Part shown: piece by piece, positions 41,401 to 52,974 of the stretch
Layout of the letters: each line of letters starts with the position of its first letter
How positions within the stretch are numbered: position 1 is the stretch's first letter
NCBI GenBank assembly: GCA_020796225.1
Contig: CM036765.1
Span: forward strand, 7,699,082-7,763,081
Reading direction: 5' to 3'
DNA length: 64,000 nt
Origin: Arion vulgaris
Lineage: Eukaryota; Mollusca; Gastropoda; Stylommatophora; Arionidae
Translations under genes and position numbers: made by a program
The notes under the pieces: model-generated
What the model was told of the DNA's origin: nothing
What the model saw: only the letters and a program-made list of their open reading frames with translations
The model's database searches: none

Positions 41401-44400
41401 GTACCTACAAGGCATGTCGTAAGAGACGACTAAGGTAGGGTTTGGCGTAGGGCTGGCTACCCTATCCAGTAAAAATTTAGCCAAAAAATCCAACCAACCA
41501 TGAATAAGTCACATAAAAATAAAATAAAAACTGTGCCAACCAAGAGGAAAGGATGCTCTTCTAGAAGAGGTAGGAAGCGATGCAGAGAAAGCCTCAAGGA
41601 GTCTGCACCGCAGATTATCTTTCTTTCACCTAGGAAAAGCTCCAGAATTGGCATCTGGAATGTTAGAATTAAGTATGAAATGGGAAAGACAGCACAGGTT
41701 GTAAATCTGATGAAATTTAACGGGATTGGCATCTTGGGATTATGTGAAACTAGGTGGAATGGTGCAGGCAAACAACGTCTAAACACAGGAGAAACAATGC
41801 TGTTCTCAGGCCATATGGAAGAAAATGCCCCATAGTGAAGGAGTGGCTTTAATGCTATCTAAAGAAGCGGAGAATGCACTAATAAAATGGGAAGCAGTGA
41901 GTCCTAGGATAATCACAGCAACATTCAGAACCACCAAAAAGAAAGTATTCTTGAATGTGACCCAGTGTTATGCACCTACCAATGATAAAGAGGAAAAAGT
42001 AAAGAGGAATTTTACATAAAACTTCAGAATACTATAGGTAATCAGAGAAATGGAACATCAAAATTCTGATGGGTGACCTCAATGCTAAAATAGGTTCGGA
42101 CAACATAGACTACGAGGAGATCATGGGGAAACATGGACTAGGGATAATGAACGAAAATGGAGAACTATTCACTAATTTCTGTGCAGCGAATCAATACGTC
42201 ATAGGTGGAAGTGTCTTTCCACATAAAGAATACATAAAGCAAACTGGGTATCACCATACCACAGAACAGAAAATCAAATTGACCACATATGCATAAACAA
42301 GAAATTCAGGTCATCTCTACAAGATGTAAGGGTTCTAAGGGGGCATATGTAGATTCGGATCCCCATTTGCTGATAAGTAAAATTAAACTGAAGCTTAAGC
42401 GATACATAACATCCCATGAACATAGACACTAATATAATGTAGGATACCTCAGAAGTCAAGAAACAAAGGAACAGTTCACGGTCACAGTCTCTAATAAGTA
42501 CGAGGTTTTGCGGAATTAGAAGAAGAGGTGAGTGCGAAAGAATGCTGAAAAGCAAGCCAAAAATATTTGGAATGAAACATGCACAGAGGTATTAGGAAAG
42601 AAGGAGAGGAATCATAAGGCATGGATAACTCCAGAAACTCTCAGGAAATAGAAAAAGGAAAAGTGGAAAGCAGATTTAAATAATAGCAAAACTAGAACTG
42701 CCAAAGCCATAGTCCAGGAAAAATACACAGAAGCTAGCAAGAAAGTGAAGAAACAAATAAGGTTAGATAAAAGACAATACTTAGAAGATCTAGCAAGAGA
42801 AACAGAGGTAGCTGCAGGAAAAGGAAACCTTAGGGATCTTTACAACATTAGAAAGCTAGCAGGAAAATAAAGTCCATCAAATGGGTTGATCAAAAATAGT
42901 AGTGGGGAAACTATCCCTAATGTTAGAGACCAAATGGAAAGATGGATGGAATACTTCAAGGAACTCCTGAACATACCAGCACCTACAACAACCCCCCACC
43001 CCACCCAGATATCCAACCGGCAGGAATTGACTTGGACATCAACTGTGAGAAACCATCCAAGGAGGAGATTAGTAAAGCCATTAAACTTTTTAAAGATGAA
43101 AAATCGCCGGTGCAGATGGTATTCCAGCAGAGGCGGTTAAAGCAAACATAAACACATCCACAGAAATACTGTATAAATTATTTAGCAGAATCTGGGAGAC
43201 GAAGAAATACCAGCAAACTGGAGAGAAGGATACCTGGTAAAGCTACCAAAGAAAGGGACCTTAGAAGTGTGAAAACTATAGGGGAATAATGCTGTTGTCA
43301 GTACCTGGGAAAATAATACTAAGCAGAGTCATCCTGGAGAGACTGAGAGATGCCATCGATATAAAGCTAAGAGATGAACAGGCAGGCTTCCGACCAAATA
43401 GATCCTGTGCTGACCAGATAGCCACATTACGCATAATAAAAAAGCAAAGTATTGAATGGAAATCCCCACTTTATATCGGATTTGTGGATTATGAGAAGGC
43501 TTTTGACAGTATTGAAAGGAAACACTTTGAAATTAATGAGGCATTATGGAATCCCACAGAAAATTATTAACCTAATAAAAGCAAAATATACATATATGAA
43601 ATGTAGAGTTCTTCATGAAGGTAAACTAACATACACTTTTGGAATAGAAACAGGAGTGCGTCAGGGATGTTTTCTATCACCTTTGGTTTTCTTACTGACA
43701 ATAGACTGGATTATGAAGACCACAGTAACTAACAGCAGAAATGAAATCCAATGGACTCTGACAGAGCAACTAGATGATCTGGACTTCGCTGATGATATAG
43801 CCCTTCTGTCACATACACGAAATCAGATGCAGGATAAGCTAAACTTAATCAGTCCCAGCAACTAGGGCTGAACATTCATAAGGGAAAAACAAAGATATTG
43901 AGAATTAACCAAGCAAACGACAACTCGATCTTCCTGGTGAAATCCCCTTCAAGAGGTAGAATCATACACATATTTGGGCAACAACGTAGACAAAGAGGGG
44001 GAAACAGATAGAGATGTTAAAATAAGAATACAGAAGGCAAGAGGAGCTTTCATTGCACTGGGAAACATTTGGAAGTCAAAGAAATCAAATCTAGAACAAA
44101 AATTCGGATATTTAACTCTAATGTTAAAGCAGTTTTACTGTATGGGTCAGAAACATGGAGAACAACTAAAACAATAGCGCATAAATTGCAAACATTCATC
44201 AACTGGTGTCTGCGCAGAATAGAGGAATAAGATGGTATGACAAATGAGGAACTTATGGAGATAACAAGACAGATTCCAGTGAAAGAACAGGTTAAAAAAG
44301 ACGCTGCGCTGGATAGGACACACTTTGCGAAAACCGGAGGGGAATATAACAATAAGGGTCCTTGCCTGGAACCCACAGGGACAGCGAAAGGGGAGGCCGA

Positions 44401-44560
44401 GAAATACATAGAGACGAGATTTGAAGGAAGAGATCAACAATATAAAGAAGAGCTGGAGGGAGCTGCAGGAGATAGTTAAAGATAGGAAGACTTGGCATGA
44501 GTTGGTTGAGGGCCTATGCCCCAATCCGTAGTAAAAAGGCAAAGAGAGAAGAGAGACTAG
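41400..44560 (+). mobile_element. RTE-like LINE family F, near full length, decayed
   Basis: The endonuclease (APE) domain begins with RIGIWNVRIKYEMGKTAQVV (41645-41705) and ILGLCETRWNGAG, followed by VTQCYAPTNDKEEK and KILMGDLNAKIG (42060-42090). The RT follows: FKDEKSP, GIMLLSVPGKIILSRVILER (43285-43345), DEQAGFRPNRSCADQIATLR (43375-43430), VDYEKAFDSIERK (43480-43525), TGVRQGCFLSPLVFLLTIDW (43655-43710), and LDDLDFADDIALLSHTRNQM (43770-43830) with the catalytic FADD box. The tail has DVKIRIQKARGAFIALGNIW (44010-44070) and a WRELQEIVKDRKTWHELVEG end near 44450-44510. The order and 3.1-kb length fit a nearly complete element. About eight frameshifts. Confidence 0.88.
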
Positions 44561-44569
44561 CTGCTATAG

Positions 44570-44830
44570 CAATACGAGAGTTTATTTCTTTCATCGTGTC
44601 TCCGTTGTTTGACACTTACTACCCAAATATGTCAAATGTTTAACTTTCTCCAGTGTTTGGCCATTTATTACGATGTTGTCTGTCGAGTTTGTGAGGTCCA
44701 TAATGTTGGTATTGGCAGAATTAATCTGGAGACCAAACTGTTCTGCAAGTGTGCAAAGATTGCTCGTTAGTTTGTGGGTTGCGTGTGTGGTTGAATTCAA
44801 TATGGCCACGTGATCGGAAAGTCAAGATCA
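44570..44830 (-). mobile_element. LINE RT fragment
   Basis: A (-) frame reads LTSNLCTLAEQFGLQINSAN followed by NTNIMDLTNSTDNIVINGQT and HLTYLGSKCQ, the post-palm segment of a non-LTR RT (xxLxxxAxxxGLxINxxKTxxM...V..F.YLGS). It is isolated, about 240 bp. Confidence 0.6.
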
Positions 44831-44879
44831 AATAGTCTGCTGTTATTAAGCCATGTTCTTAAACTAAACACTATGTTAT

Positions 44880-45320
44880 TTACAAATTTTCAAATTAAAA
44901 AAAACGTACAGAAAAAAATGGACACACGGAAAAGTGTGCAGAAGAAAATGCGTAGAAAATAAAAAGTGGAGAAAAGAAAAAGTTTACAAAAGAAAAGTGA
45001 ACAGAAGAAAGAGGTTTACAGAAGAAAACGTGTACAGTAGAAAAGATGTACATTCGAAAGGAGCACGGATTGTTTTGGTAAGATAGTAATGAGGGTGTAA
45101 AAATTATTGTGTTTAGTAATTAAAAATGAGCTCGGAACTTAGTTATAAAAATGATTGAAATAGGAGTGAAGAATTAATTGTTTGAAACGTGTATGTAGTG
45201 ATTGAAATAGGAGTGAAGAATTAATTGTTTGAAACGTGTATGCAGTGATTGAAATAGGAGTGAAGAATTAATTGTGTGATACGTGCATGCAGTGATTGAA
45301 ATGAAAATATGGATAGAATT
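44880..45320. repeat. A-rich degenerate repeats and 47-bp tandem repeat
   Basis: 44900-45060 is built from variants of a ~14-bp unit (GTACAGAAGAAAAn). 45153-45310 holds 47-bp units starting GATTGAAATAGGAGTGAAGA at 45153, 45200 and 45247, with a partial fourth at 45294. Confidence 0.8.
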
Positions 45321-45429
45321 ATATAATATAATTATTGATACTAAGAGGGCAAAGAGACTGACATACAGTAATTGAAATGATCTTACAGATATTTTAGTAC
45401 CAACAAGTGTAAATGCAAGTGAGGACAAG

Positions 45430-45736
45430 ATTATATAATAGTCGTCCATCGCAAGCGATAATGACAACATCCTCATAGTGTGCTTTTCCACCCCTCTGTT
45501 GTGTGTGAAGGTGATGGTAGAATCCAACCATCGAACACACTCCCCTACCACAGGAGGGGCAACTTGATCAAGGCTAGGCATGTGGCTGTTGTGTGTTGTG
45601 TTTTTGCCTCAACGGCAAGACGATTCTCAGCTTTTCGAGTTCCTCTTGTGTCGTTACAGCGCCATATTTGGCTATCTTGCGCAAGGAACTCCATTCACGG
45701 TGTTTTAATATTGACGTGTTTAAGATAAACTTTAAA
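45430..45736 (-). mobile_element. LINE family D, 3' part (left of the nested insertion)
   Basis: Matches the 3' end of the 58400-60530 (-) copy: GTCCATCGCAAGCGATAATG, AGGCTAGGCATGTG, CGATTCTCAGCTTTTCGAG and CAGCGCCATATTTGGCTATC correspond to 58490-58760. It is interrupted at about 45737 by the foldback element; the rest of the LINE resumes at 48650. Confidence 0.75.
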
Positions 45737-45795
45737 GCGGGAGACCCATCCAGAACAAGGGTTGTATTTTTTTAAATTAACAGAAAAAACAACTA

Positions 45796-47980
45796 TAGTC
45801 TGTCCATTAATTCGTGAGCACGTTTGAAATTGATTTTCTCGAAAACTACCTGTTGGATCTCAGTGATTTTTGCATGCAGCCTTAGAATATCCATGACGCT
45901 AAAATAAAGCTAACCAGTAGTCCATAGATGCTACGGATTTTGCACATCGGCGAATTCCTTTGATCTTTTATGACAATTGCAAATACGGGGCTCAAATTTT
46001 AGATTTTACAGTATCCCTAGAATTTGTCCATGTCAATTCTATTCATAGGTGTATCTCCATATTAACTTGATAGGTCAAGTAATTAATTGTGTTGCCCTTT
46101 ATGTGCAATCGTGAACTTGGATACAATATGCAACAGTTAGTCCTCCCTTCGGTCACCATTAGACCCCAGGGTGTCTTAACTTCACCACAAATTGTATGAT
46201 GGTAGACGCATTTGGATATGGAAATGTATACGTTGCTATTTCTCAGTCTGTAATCAAAATATGATTTGTATCATCCCGAATCTGACGATTCCATGAGGTT
46301 GATAATTGTTACTGGCTGGACAAATTGTAATCCATCTCGGTGCCAGTACTCGTCTTCCTCTCGGAGCACATGTTCAACACACTTCTTCCAGAACTGCATG
46401 TCTATCATTGAGAAGGACTCACGTGTTAGAACTTCAACATCACACATTTTAAACGTCCTGTTCTGTTCGGCAACTTGCCCTTTTACTTTAGCCCAGACAA
46501 GCTCTATCGGATTGAGGTGAGCATGATATGGAGGTAGTCGCGAAGACGTGTGGCCGTATTCCGCAATGATTTTGTCAATATGAAACACCTTTGTCTTATT
46601 TGTCATCCTCACCAGGTGCAACAACTCGGGTTTCAAATATGTATCATCGAAGCTGACATTTTCCTTAGCAAGCCAAGTCCTAATTTGATCTTTTGTATTT
46701 GATGCAGTTGGTACTTTTCTTCCGCTGATACTGCGTTGTGATAGGATGCATTATCCATTACCAAGCATCATGGTCTGTTTAGAATTGGAAGTAGATCTTT
46801 CTCCATCCAGTGCCTGAAAATATGTCCATTCATTTCTGTGTGGTAGTCCCTACCGTCGGTACTTTTTGATTGGAAAATAAGTCCAGCGTCATGGACAAGA
46901 CCTTCTTCACTACTTCCTGCATGTGTTAGTATAATACGCTGGCCTTTGCTGCTTGGTATTTTTCTTTTCTGTTCACCGTCTACTGATTGCCATTCTTTAG
47001 CATTGGTGTGGTGAGCATTGACCCAGGATTCGTCCAAATATACAATATCATAGCCTTGCCTCCGCCGCTCACGGATCCGCCTCAGGTATTTACTTCGGGC
47101 AGCAATTAAATGTGGCTTTTCACAAATAATATTCCTGCCGCCTATATTTTTCTGAAGGTGAAGCCGGCGGCTCTTACAATTTTCATAGAGTACTTTTAGA
47201 AATGTCTATGCTGCAATCTGATTGCAGTTTTAATTTCAGTTTCCTGAGAGTAACAAGTTGATTTGTCGCAAACATTTTCAAGAGCTCCCGTCTTATGACA
47301 TCTATGTCAAAGTCGTCAATTGTTCTTTTCCTTCCTTGCTTGACATTAGTGCACTTTGTGTCCTGTTTAATCCATCGGGAAAAGGATTCTCTATTCAGAC
47401 CAAGCGCCAGTTGCGCTCGTTTCTCAGGGTTATGAATATCGCAATATAGATGACCTCTCTTAGATTTCCTACGGAAGTGTTGGTATAGTAAAACTGTAAC
47501 CTTCTGCATTGTTATAAATGTGCACTTCAGACTCATTATGAGTGTGATATCAATGTCAGTTTTGATAAGCCAACAAATATGATACAATAGCTTCATACAA
47601 ATAGCGAGATACGCCTATAACTATACAACGGTATCCCAATTATAACGTCATATGCTTTCCGCTTTCAAAGTCGACTGGGTTAGGTGCACGGGATTTCGTG
47701 AAATTGTTGTATACTCACGATATTTCTATGTTACCATAATGTATTTTAGAACAACGCGTCTGTGTACCGTAAATCTGTTACTATTGTGTACAATCCGGTG
47801 AGGTTGATTTTAATGTAACCTGAAGAAGAACTATTTCAAACTACATCAAATTTTCTTGGAAAAAAATATTTCTCTAGCGTCATGGATATTCTAAGGCTGC
47901 TTGCAAAAATCACTGAGATCCAACAGGTAGTTTTCGAGAAAATCAATTTCAAACGTGCTCACGAATTAATGGACAGACTA
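45796..47980 (-). mobile_element. Tc1/mariner-superfamily element (DD82E-type), TA duplication, long TIRs
   Basis: A 2.18-kb element. The inverted repeats start TAGTCTGTCCATTAATTCGT and extend about 110 bp (45796-45905 against 47875-47980, reverse complement) with only a few differences. TA flanks both ends (45794-45795 and 47981-47982), as expected for the superfamily. It encodes one transposase on the (-) strand. Confidence 0.92.
46271..47596 (-). pseudogene. DDE transposase (Tc1/mariner superfamily, DD82E spacing), frameshifted
   Basis: Cut-and-paste transposase. The N-terminal DNA-binding part (47183-47596) has an LGLNRESFSRWIKQ helix-turn-helix and a GRKRTID linker. A middle phase (47037-47183) carries RRQGYDIVYLDESW. 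The catalytic triad follows: first Asp in YLDESWVNAHHT (~47030), second Asp in VMDNASYH (GAT at 46753-46755), Glu in HLNPIELVW (GAG at 46502-46504). The 248 nt between Asp and Glu equal 82 residues plus a remainder, i.e. DD82E-like with one frameshift, unlike the DD34E of classic Tc1. Frame changes near 47180, 47037 and 46700-46640. The group I recall with this spacing is called Sailor. Confidence 0.85.
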
Positions 47981-48649
47981 TAGCAAACATATTGTCATAC
48001 AATTTGGCCACAAGTTGCAAAAGGCTTTGTTGTTATGATAAATAAACAACGTTTAGTGTATGCATTGTAATTATTTATTAAATGATTTTTTGTTTTCTTG
48101 AAAATTTGTATATATTAACCGCCCCGCCCCATATTTTATCGTGCAGTGGATTTCACGAATATAAGAAGTGCAAAGAATGTCAAACTGGCCTATGATGTAC
48201 ATATCCCCGATAGTTATAGCATGAACCTCCACTTTTTGTCTAAACTATATATAAGCAGAGATATTGCGTTTCTAATTAGAATTTTTTATTTTTTATTTGG
48301 ACGGGTAACATTGCAAAAATCATATCTACTAAATCAATTGGGTTAGACATTTTTTGGAGGTTCACGCTAATATGTACATCATATGGTAGTTTGGCATTCT
48401 TTGCACTTCTTATGTTATTGCAATTCACTGCACGATGAAAGGGAATTAAACATTTAAAGAAAATTAATTATTTTTCAAATAAATAATCGAAATGCATACA
48501 CTAAACGTTGTTTATCACCAAAAGCGATGTCTGTTGCAACATGTGGACAAATTGTATTACTATATGTTTGTTAGTTTTTTTTCTGTAAATTAAAAAAAAG
48601 ACAACCTTTGTTCTTGGTGGGTCACCCGGCTTAAGAGTATCTTTAAATT

Positions 48650-49000
48650 GTGTTTTCTGTAAACCAAGTAAACGTCTGTCCTCTTCAAGCTCTCTATACA
48701 TAAATTGTTTTGGAATACGTTTATTAGGCAGCCAAGCAGCGTGACCGGCCCATCATCTCTTGGCGTTTCTGCAACATTGTGTTGACGATTAGGATCTTTG
48801 GTTTTATGAGGACTTCGGCATTAGAAATGTTGTTCTTCCAGTTTATTTTTAGTAGTCTGTGTAAACAACGTTTTGCGTAGACAACAAAATTGTATTTAAA
48901 AAATGTAGTAATGAATGTTGGACGCAATTGTATATAATTATTTGTACAGATAATGTGGGCAGGGAGTAATTTAAAAAATAGTAAAGAGAGTTCGAACATT
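48650..49000 (-). mobile_element. LINE family D, part right of the nested insertion
   Basis: Continues 45430-45736: TAAACGTCTGTCC-CTTCAAGCTC, TTGTTTTGGAATACGTTTAT and GTGACCGGCCCATC match 58845-58925, and the (-) frame reads LHRLLKINWKNNISNAEVLI as in the full copy (CLRRILKINWQDKIPDSEVL). Confidence 0.75.
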
Positions 49001-49309
49001 GTGATCAGTCCTCGTCGCGCCCATGGGTATGCCTACATGAAGCAGAGACAACAAATATTCACTCAATTTAATCTTGTGAATTTTCTCTATCCCTACCTTC
49101 AGCTAAACATTTCTTTGATGTCCTGTCTCAGTAGCCGTCATCGTCAAACCATCTATCACATCCTTAATCAAACTGCAGTGCACGAACTCCGTGGCACCGG
49201 CTAGGGTCCTAGATGTCATTTAGAAGATGATGACAATATTTTGTGACGATCTTATTTTTCATTCTAATGATTTTTTCATCGAGCATTGCCTTTACGACAT
49301 GCTCTTCTT

Positions 49310-49885
49310 CATTGTGAACTGTCAAGATTTCATTTATGTGCTCAACTTGAACTGTCAAGATTTCATTTATGTGCTCAACTTGAACTGTCAAGACTTCATT
49401 TATGTGCTCAACTTGAACTGTCAAGATTTCATTTATGTGCTCAACTTGAACTGTCAAGATTTCATTTATGTGCTCAACTTGAACTGTCAAGACTTCATTT
49501 ATGTGCTCAACTTGAACTATCAAGACTTCATTTATGTGCTCAACTTGAACTGTCAAGATTTCATTTATGTGCTCAACTTGAACTATCAAGACTTCATTTA
49601 TGTGCTCAACTTGAACTGTCAAGATTTCATTTATATGCTCAACTTGAACTATCAAGACTTCATTTATGTGCTCAACTTGAACTGTCAAGACATCATTTAT
49701 GTGCTCAACTTGAACTGTCAAGACTTCATTTATGTGCTCAACTTGAACTGTCAAGATTTCATTTACGTGCTCAACTTGAACTGTCAAGATTTCATTTATG
49801 TGCTCACCTGGAACTGTCAAGATTTCATTTATGTGCTCAACTTGAACTGTCAAGACTTTATTTATGTGCTCAACTTGAACATGGA
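49310..49885. repeat. 33-bp tandem repeat, 17 copies, open on both strands
   Basis: Seventeen units of 33 bp (GTCAAGATTTCATTTATGTG plus CTCAACTTGAACT), starting at 49321 and spaced exactly 33 bp to 49849, with sparse substitutions (GATTTC/GACTTC, GTC/ATC). As 33 is divisible by three and no unit contains a stop in the relevant phases, a 250-codon frame on each strand and a 212-codon frame on the + strand remain open. The (-) frame repeats VQVEHINEILT, an 11-residue pattern. No non-repeat domain supports a gene, so coding status is undecided. Confidence 0.9.
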
Positions 49886-49984
49886 ACCTACGTGTTATCT
49901 TCCGTCTCCTTTCACCTACAGTGAGGCACGAGATATCTGGGAAAATATACAGATGACTCATGGTGACTCAGATGACTAACTGGG

Positions 49985-50745
49985 GCAAAAGGCGCATGAG
50001 GTGGTGTGCCAGGATTAGTGAGCCGGCACTAATCAAGACGCTGTCCCTTACCTCCACGTGGTGACCCTGGAAACATACTTTGTTTCCGGTCTGGCTAATG
50101 TGGCAGGGATCGGGGAGAACTACTGGTAGTGGTAGCAGTGCAAGTTCAAAAAAAAGAAATGCAGATCCATACGAACAAAATGCACAAATCTCCCGGCCGA
50201 TGTTCAATGAAATATTGCCCAAGTTCCCGAACAAAAAGAAAGAGCATCGAAACGTCTCTGACATACGCCCCACTCCACCGGAATAAGGGCCTTACGCAAA
50301 TCGTAATCCCCGGAGCAGGAGACTCCATGCACGAGCTCGACGTGTGAGTCAAAGGTCCCGCCACAAATTACCAGTTTCTCTGCCGATGTGTAGACTGGTA
50401 AACATGAAAGGATAAGAGGTGCATCCAGTGACGAAACGTGTGCCCACGTAGGACGAAACTCGAAGCCCTGAGGAAGGGGCAAACATTGCCAGCTCGGAGG
50501 CAAGAATAAATAAGTCAGATTCGTAACGAAAACAAGTCTACCCTCGTGTCGGTAAGAGGGAAGATTGCAGCTGACTCCGCATCGGTGGCCTGGTGCAGAT
50601 ACATGTACTGGGCATGGTTTGTCGAACGCAAAACAAAAAGTTGCGTTTTAGGGCATAACGAAACTACCCTCCCTGGGAAAACCGTCAAAGGTACTATTGC
50701 GATAACAATTAATATCCCCGGAAGAACTGAGGTGGATGATGCCTC
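49985..50745 (+). repeat. Dispersed repeat family X, (+) copy
   Basis: Shares, in order, TGGTAGTGGTAGCAGTGCAA, ATCCAGTGACGAAACGTGTG, AACTCGAAGCCCTGAGGA, GGCCTGGTGCAGATACATGT, GTTGCGTTTTAGnGCATAACG and CCCCGGAAGAACTGAGGTGG with 57841-58160 (+) and 52975-53715 (-). Its frames on both strands are not conserved between copies, so I do not call genes. Class unknown. Confidence 0.7.
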
Positions 50746-50945
50746 ATATACATCAATGATCTTGAAAGTCAGATTACGGTTGAAAAACCGCTATACGCAG
50801 ACGACCTGGCTATTTGACAGAGCCATGAGGATGTAGAAAGTGGAGCACGTAAACTTAACGGAGACCTAAGAAAACTCCATGACCACTGCCAGAAATGGAA
50901 ACTAAAGATAAATTGTGTCAAAACAGTGTATACAATCTTCACTAT
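50746..50945 (+). mobile_element. LINE RT palm fragment
   Basis: A frame reads INDLESQITVEKPLYADDLA with the YADD box, followed after a stop by LRKLHDHCQKWKLKINCVKT, the post-palm segment of a Jockey-type RT. About 200 bp only, joined to repeat X. Confidence 0.6.
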
Positions 50946-51600
50946 TCACGGTGTCACATTTGCATTGAGAGACCGTTCTTTTAGGAAGATACAAGACATT
51001 CTTCGCGCATTGAATGCTGGGTAATAAAAAAGTTCATAACTGGCATCCATTTTGAATGTATTGTGAATCGCTGAAACTGTGTACAATAAATCAGGTTAGT
51101 CTACTTGTATGTCACGTTTTTTCAGAAAATCTGAAATTTATTATAAACTTTAAAGTATCTCATATTACCAAAATATTTTATCAACATTTAGTAAGTGAAA
51201 ACTACCGATAACGAGCCATTTACAAAGGGTCACCGCAATTATTTTGTACAACGCTACTTTTTGAGCAGGTACTGCTACTAAACAGCAAATTTCCTTACGA
51301 TCGCCAGAAATAGTGTCACTGAATCATACATTTTCAAAGGGATGAACGATTTCTCTCTTGTGTGCAAGTTTTATTGTCAGTGGTTATCTTGAAGCTCCAA
51401 ACTTTTGATCGCTAGAGCGACGACCCTGTTTTATTTTGATGTTTTTTTCACCGATTACTATGTCATGTTCTCTCTTATCCTTTAAAATATAGTTTTGTTA
51501 TTTACAGAGCAATAAGCGGTAATTCTAAGCATAATTTTCAAACTGTTATGCTGTATTTCTGCTGGGTGGTTGCTATTTGTATCGAATATCTAGTTTAGAA
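50946..51600. other. No gene recognised
   Basis: AT-rich stretch with short frames only. The start near 51000 (CGCGCATTGAATGCTGGGTAA) may begin a separate element, but no partner copy is in this window. Confidence 0.4.
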
Positions 51601-52090
51601 TGATAAATTCCTAGCTGAATGTGACTAATCTTTATACCAACCATGTGCTACCAGAGCCAAACATGGGCACTGACAAAAGAACACGAAAAGAAAATTACCA
51701 CATGCGAAATGAGATGCCCGAGGAAAGCAGGAAATAAAACAAGAAGAGACCATATAAGAAATGAGAAAATTAGAAGAACAGTCGGAACAACACCTGCTAT
51801 TAGATTTATTGAAAACAGAGACTCAAATGGTTTGGCCACTTGATCAGAATTAACCCGAATACACCAGTTGTAAGAGCATACAACCTGAAAATGGAATCAT
51901 CAAGAGGAAAGGGCAGACCAAGAAAAGATGGGTTGATGGAGTTACAGACATCTTAAAACTCCACAATACCACACCATATCAAGCGACCGAGCGTGCATTA
52001 TCTCGGAAACCGATCATTAGTTAAACCTGCTACGCCTAGCGGCAAAAAAGCAGAGAAGGATAAAAGAAAGAAAGAAAGATCAACGACCAA
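51601..52090 (+). mobile_element. LINE family E C-terminal fragment
   Basis: MCYQSQTWALTKEHEKKITT, then EMRCPRKAGN and RRDHIRNEKIRRTVGTTPAI, then in another phase a GRPRKRWVDGV-like and YQATERA end. These are the thumb-to-tail motifs of RTE-like LINEs (LYGSETWxxTKxxExKIxxxEMxxLRxxxGxTRxDxIRNExIR). Two or more shifts. Confidence 0.7.
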
Positions 52091-52375
52091 CTACATTATG
52101 TTTTAAAGATCTAATTAGGAACTGTAACATTATGCTATTGTAAGTTAAGAGTAAAAATAAATAATAGAACATATTATCAGGATTGAAATAAATTGCTCTT
52201 AACTAAATGCTGTTTATGCAGTCAAGTTATGTGACTTCAATTACATCCCATATCAACAGAAAAATTATATATATAATATATAGTAACAGCAAAAAATTTT
52301 TTATTTCTGCTTGCATGCTTCAATTTTAAATATTGATATTGACAAAGTTGCTAATCCTTACCTTCACATTTTGTT

Positions 52376-52690
52376 AGGTATTGTTCTTCTTCTTCTTCTT
52401 CTGCGTTCGTTCTTCACGGCCAATTTGATCATTCTTATTGTGATGTATAATTGGTCCACTGGCAAGAACGGAGTGATCTACGTCGGGACGATTGTGCGCC
52501 CATGGTGACTAGGCCCGCCCGTTCGTTTTCAGCCTGCTTTTGATTTACTAGGGTGAACTTTCCCTAGGTACGATCCTTTCTGCCGACTATGTCGGCCGGA
52601 TCTGCGCCTTTACGATCAACTTTGCCATATATTGGGGCTTTGTGATCTACGCCAGGACAGTGAGTTACGCTGTTTTGCCCGTCCGTCGAC
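52376..52690 (-). repeat. GAA-tailed short repeat (family B), (-) copy
   Basis: Reverse complement reads AACTCACTGTCCTGGCGTAG, AAAGGATCGTACCTAGGGAA, CCATGGGCGCACAATCG and CAATTATACATCACAATAAG, ending in AAGAAGAAGAAG. It matches 60590-60900 almost throughout. No coding capacity; SINE-like in size with a LINE-type tail. Confidence 0.75.
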
Positions 52691-52974
52691 TGAGAAATAT
52701 TTCTCGCGGCTTGACAGTTTGTCCTTAGACGGCGTCTTACTCGTATAAAACACCGTGTAAAGTATCAGCCTTCGCAAATGTTCGGACCCGGACTTCCTGT
52801 CTGATCCGTACATTGTCGGCCTTGCTTTACCGTACATTTTTGAGTTTGATCCGGAGAAGGAACATTCTCAGCCTTTTCTAGACGCGCATTGGTACGTGGC
52901 AATTTGCAATTAACCTCGAAAGACACCGGCATGGGGCCTAGTACAAACAATGTAGAGGGTCGTTTCAGTCGGCG
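52691..52974. repeat. Sequence also found beside family D LINE at 58300-58480
   Basis: CGGCCTTGCTTTAC, TCTCAGCCTTTTCTAGACGCG and CGAAAGACACCGGCATGGGGCC are the inverted counterpart of 58280-58460, so this stretch extends repeat X. Confidence 0.5.

Larger units (their letters stand above)
45737..48649. mobile_element. Foldback element with long inverted arms, split by a DD82E-type element
   Basis: Left arm: 45737-45795 plus 47983-48235. Right arm: about 48345-48649, inverted. Shared in order are GGGnGACCCA-CC-GAACAA, AATTAACAGAAAAAA, CATACAATTTGnCCACA, TAAACAACGTTTAGTGTATG, AAGAAGTGCAAAGAATG and TGATGTACATAT. Only about 100 bp lie between the arms, and nothing is coding. It is inserted in a LINE family D copy, leaving similar ~17-bp sequences on both sides. 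A related fragment lies at 37485-37600. Confidence 0.8.

Noticed and set aside
45796..47980. Classic Tc1 (DD34E) element
   Set aside because: The distance between the second Asp and the Glu is about 82 residues, too long for DD34E.
49227..49979. 250-codon open frames on both strands as genes
   Set aside because: They follow automatically from a stop-free 33-bp unit; there is no domain outside the array, so I list it only as a repeat and an open question.
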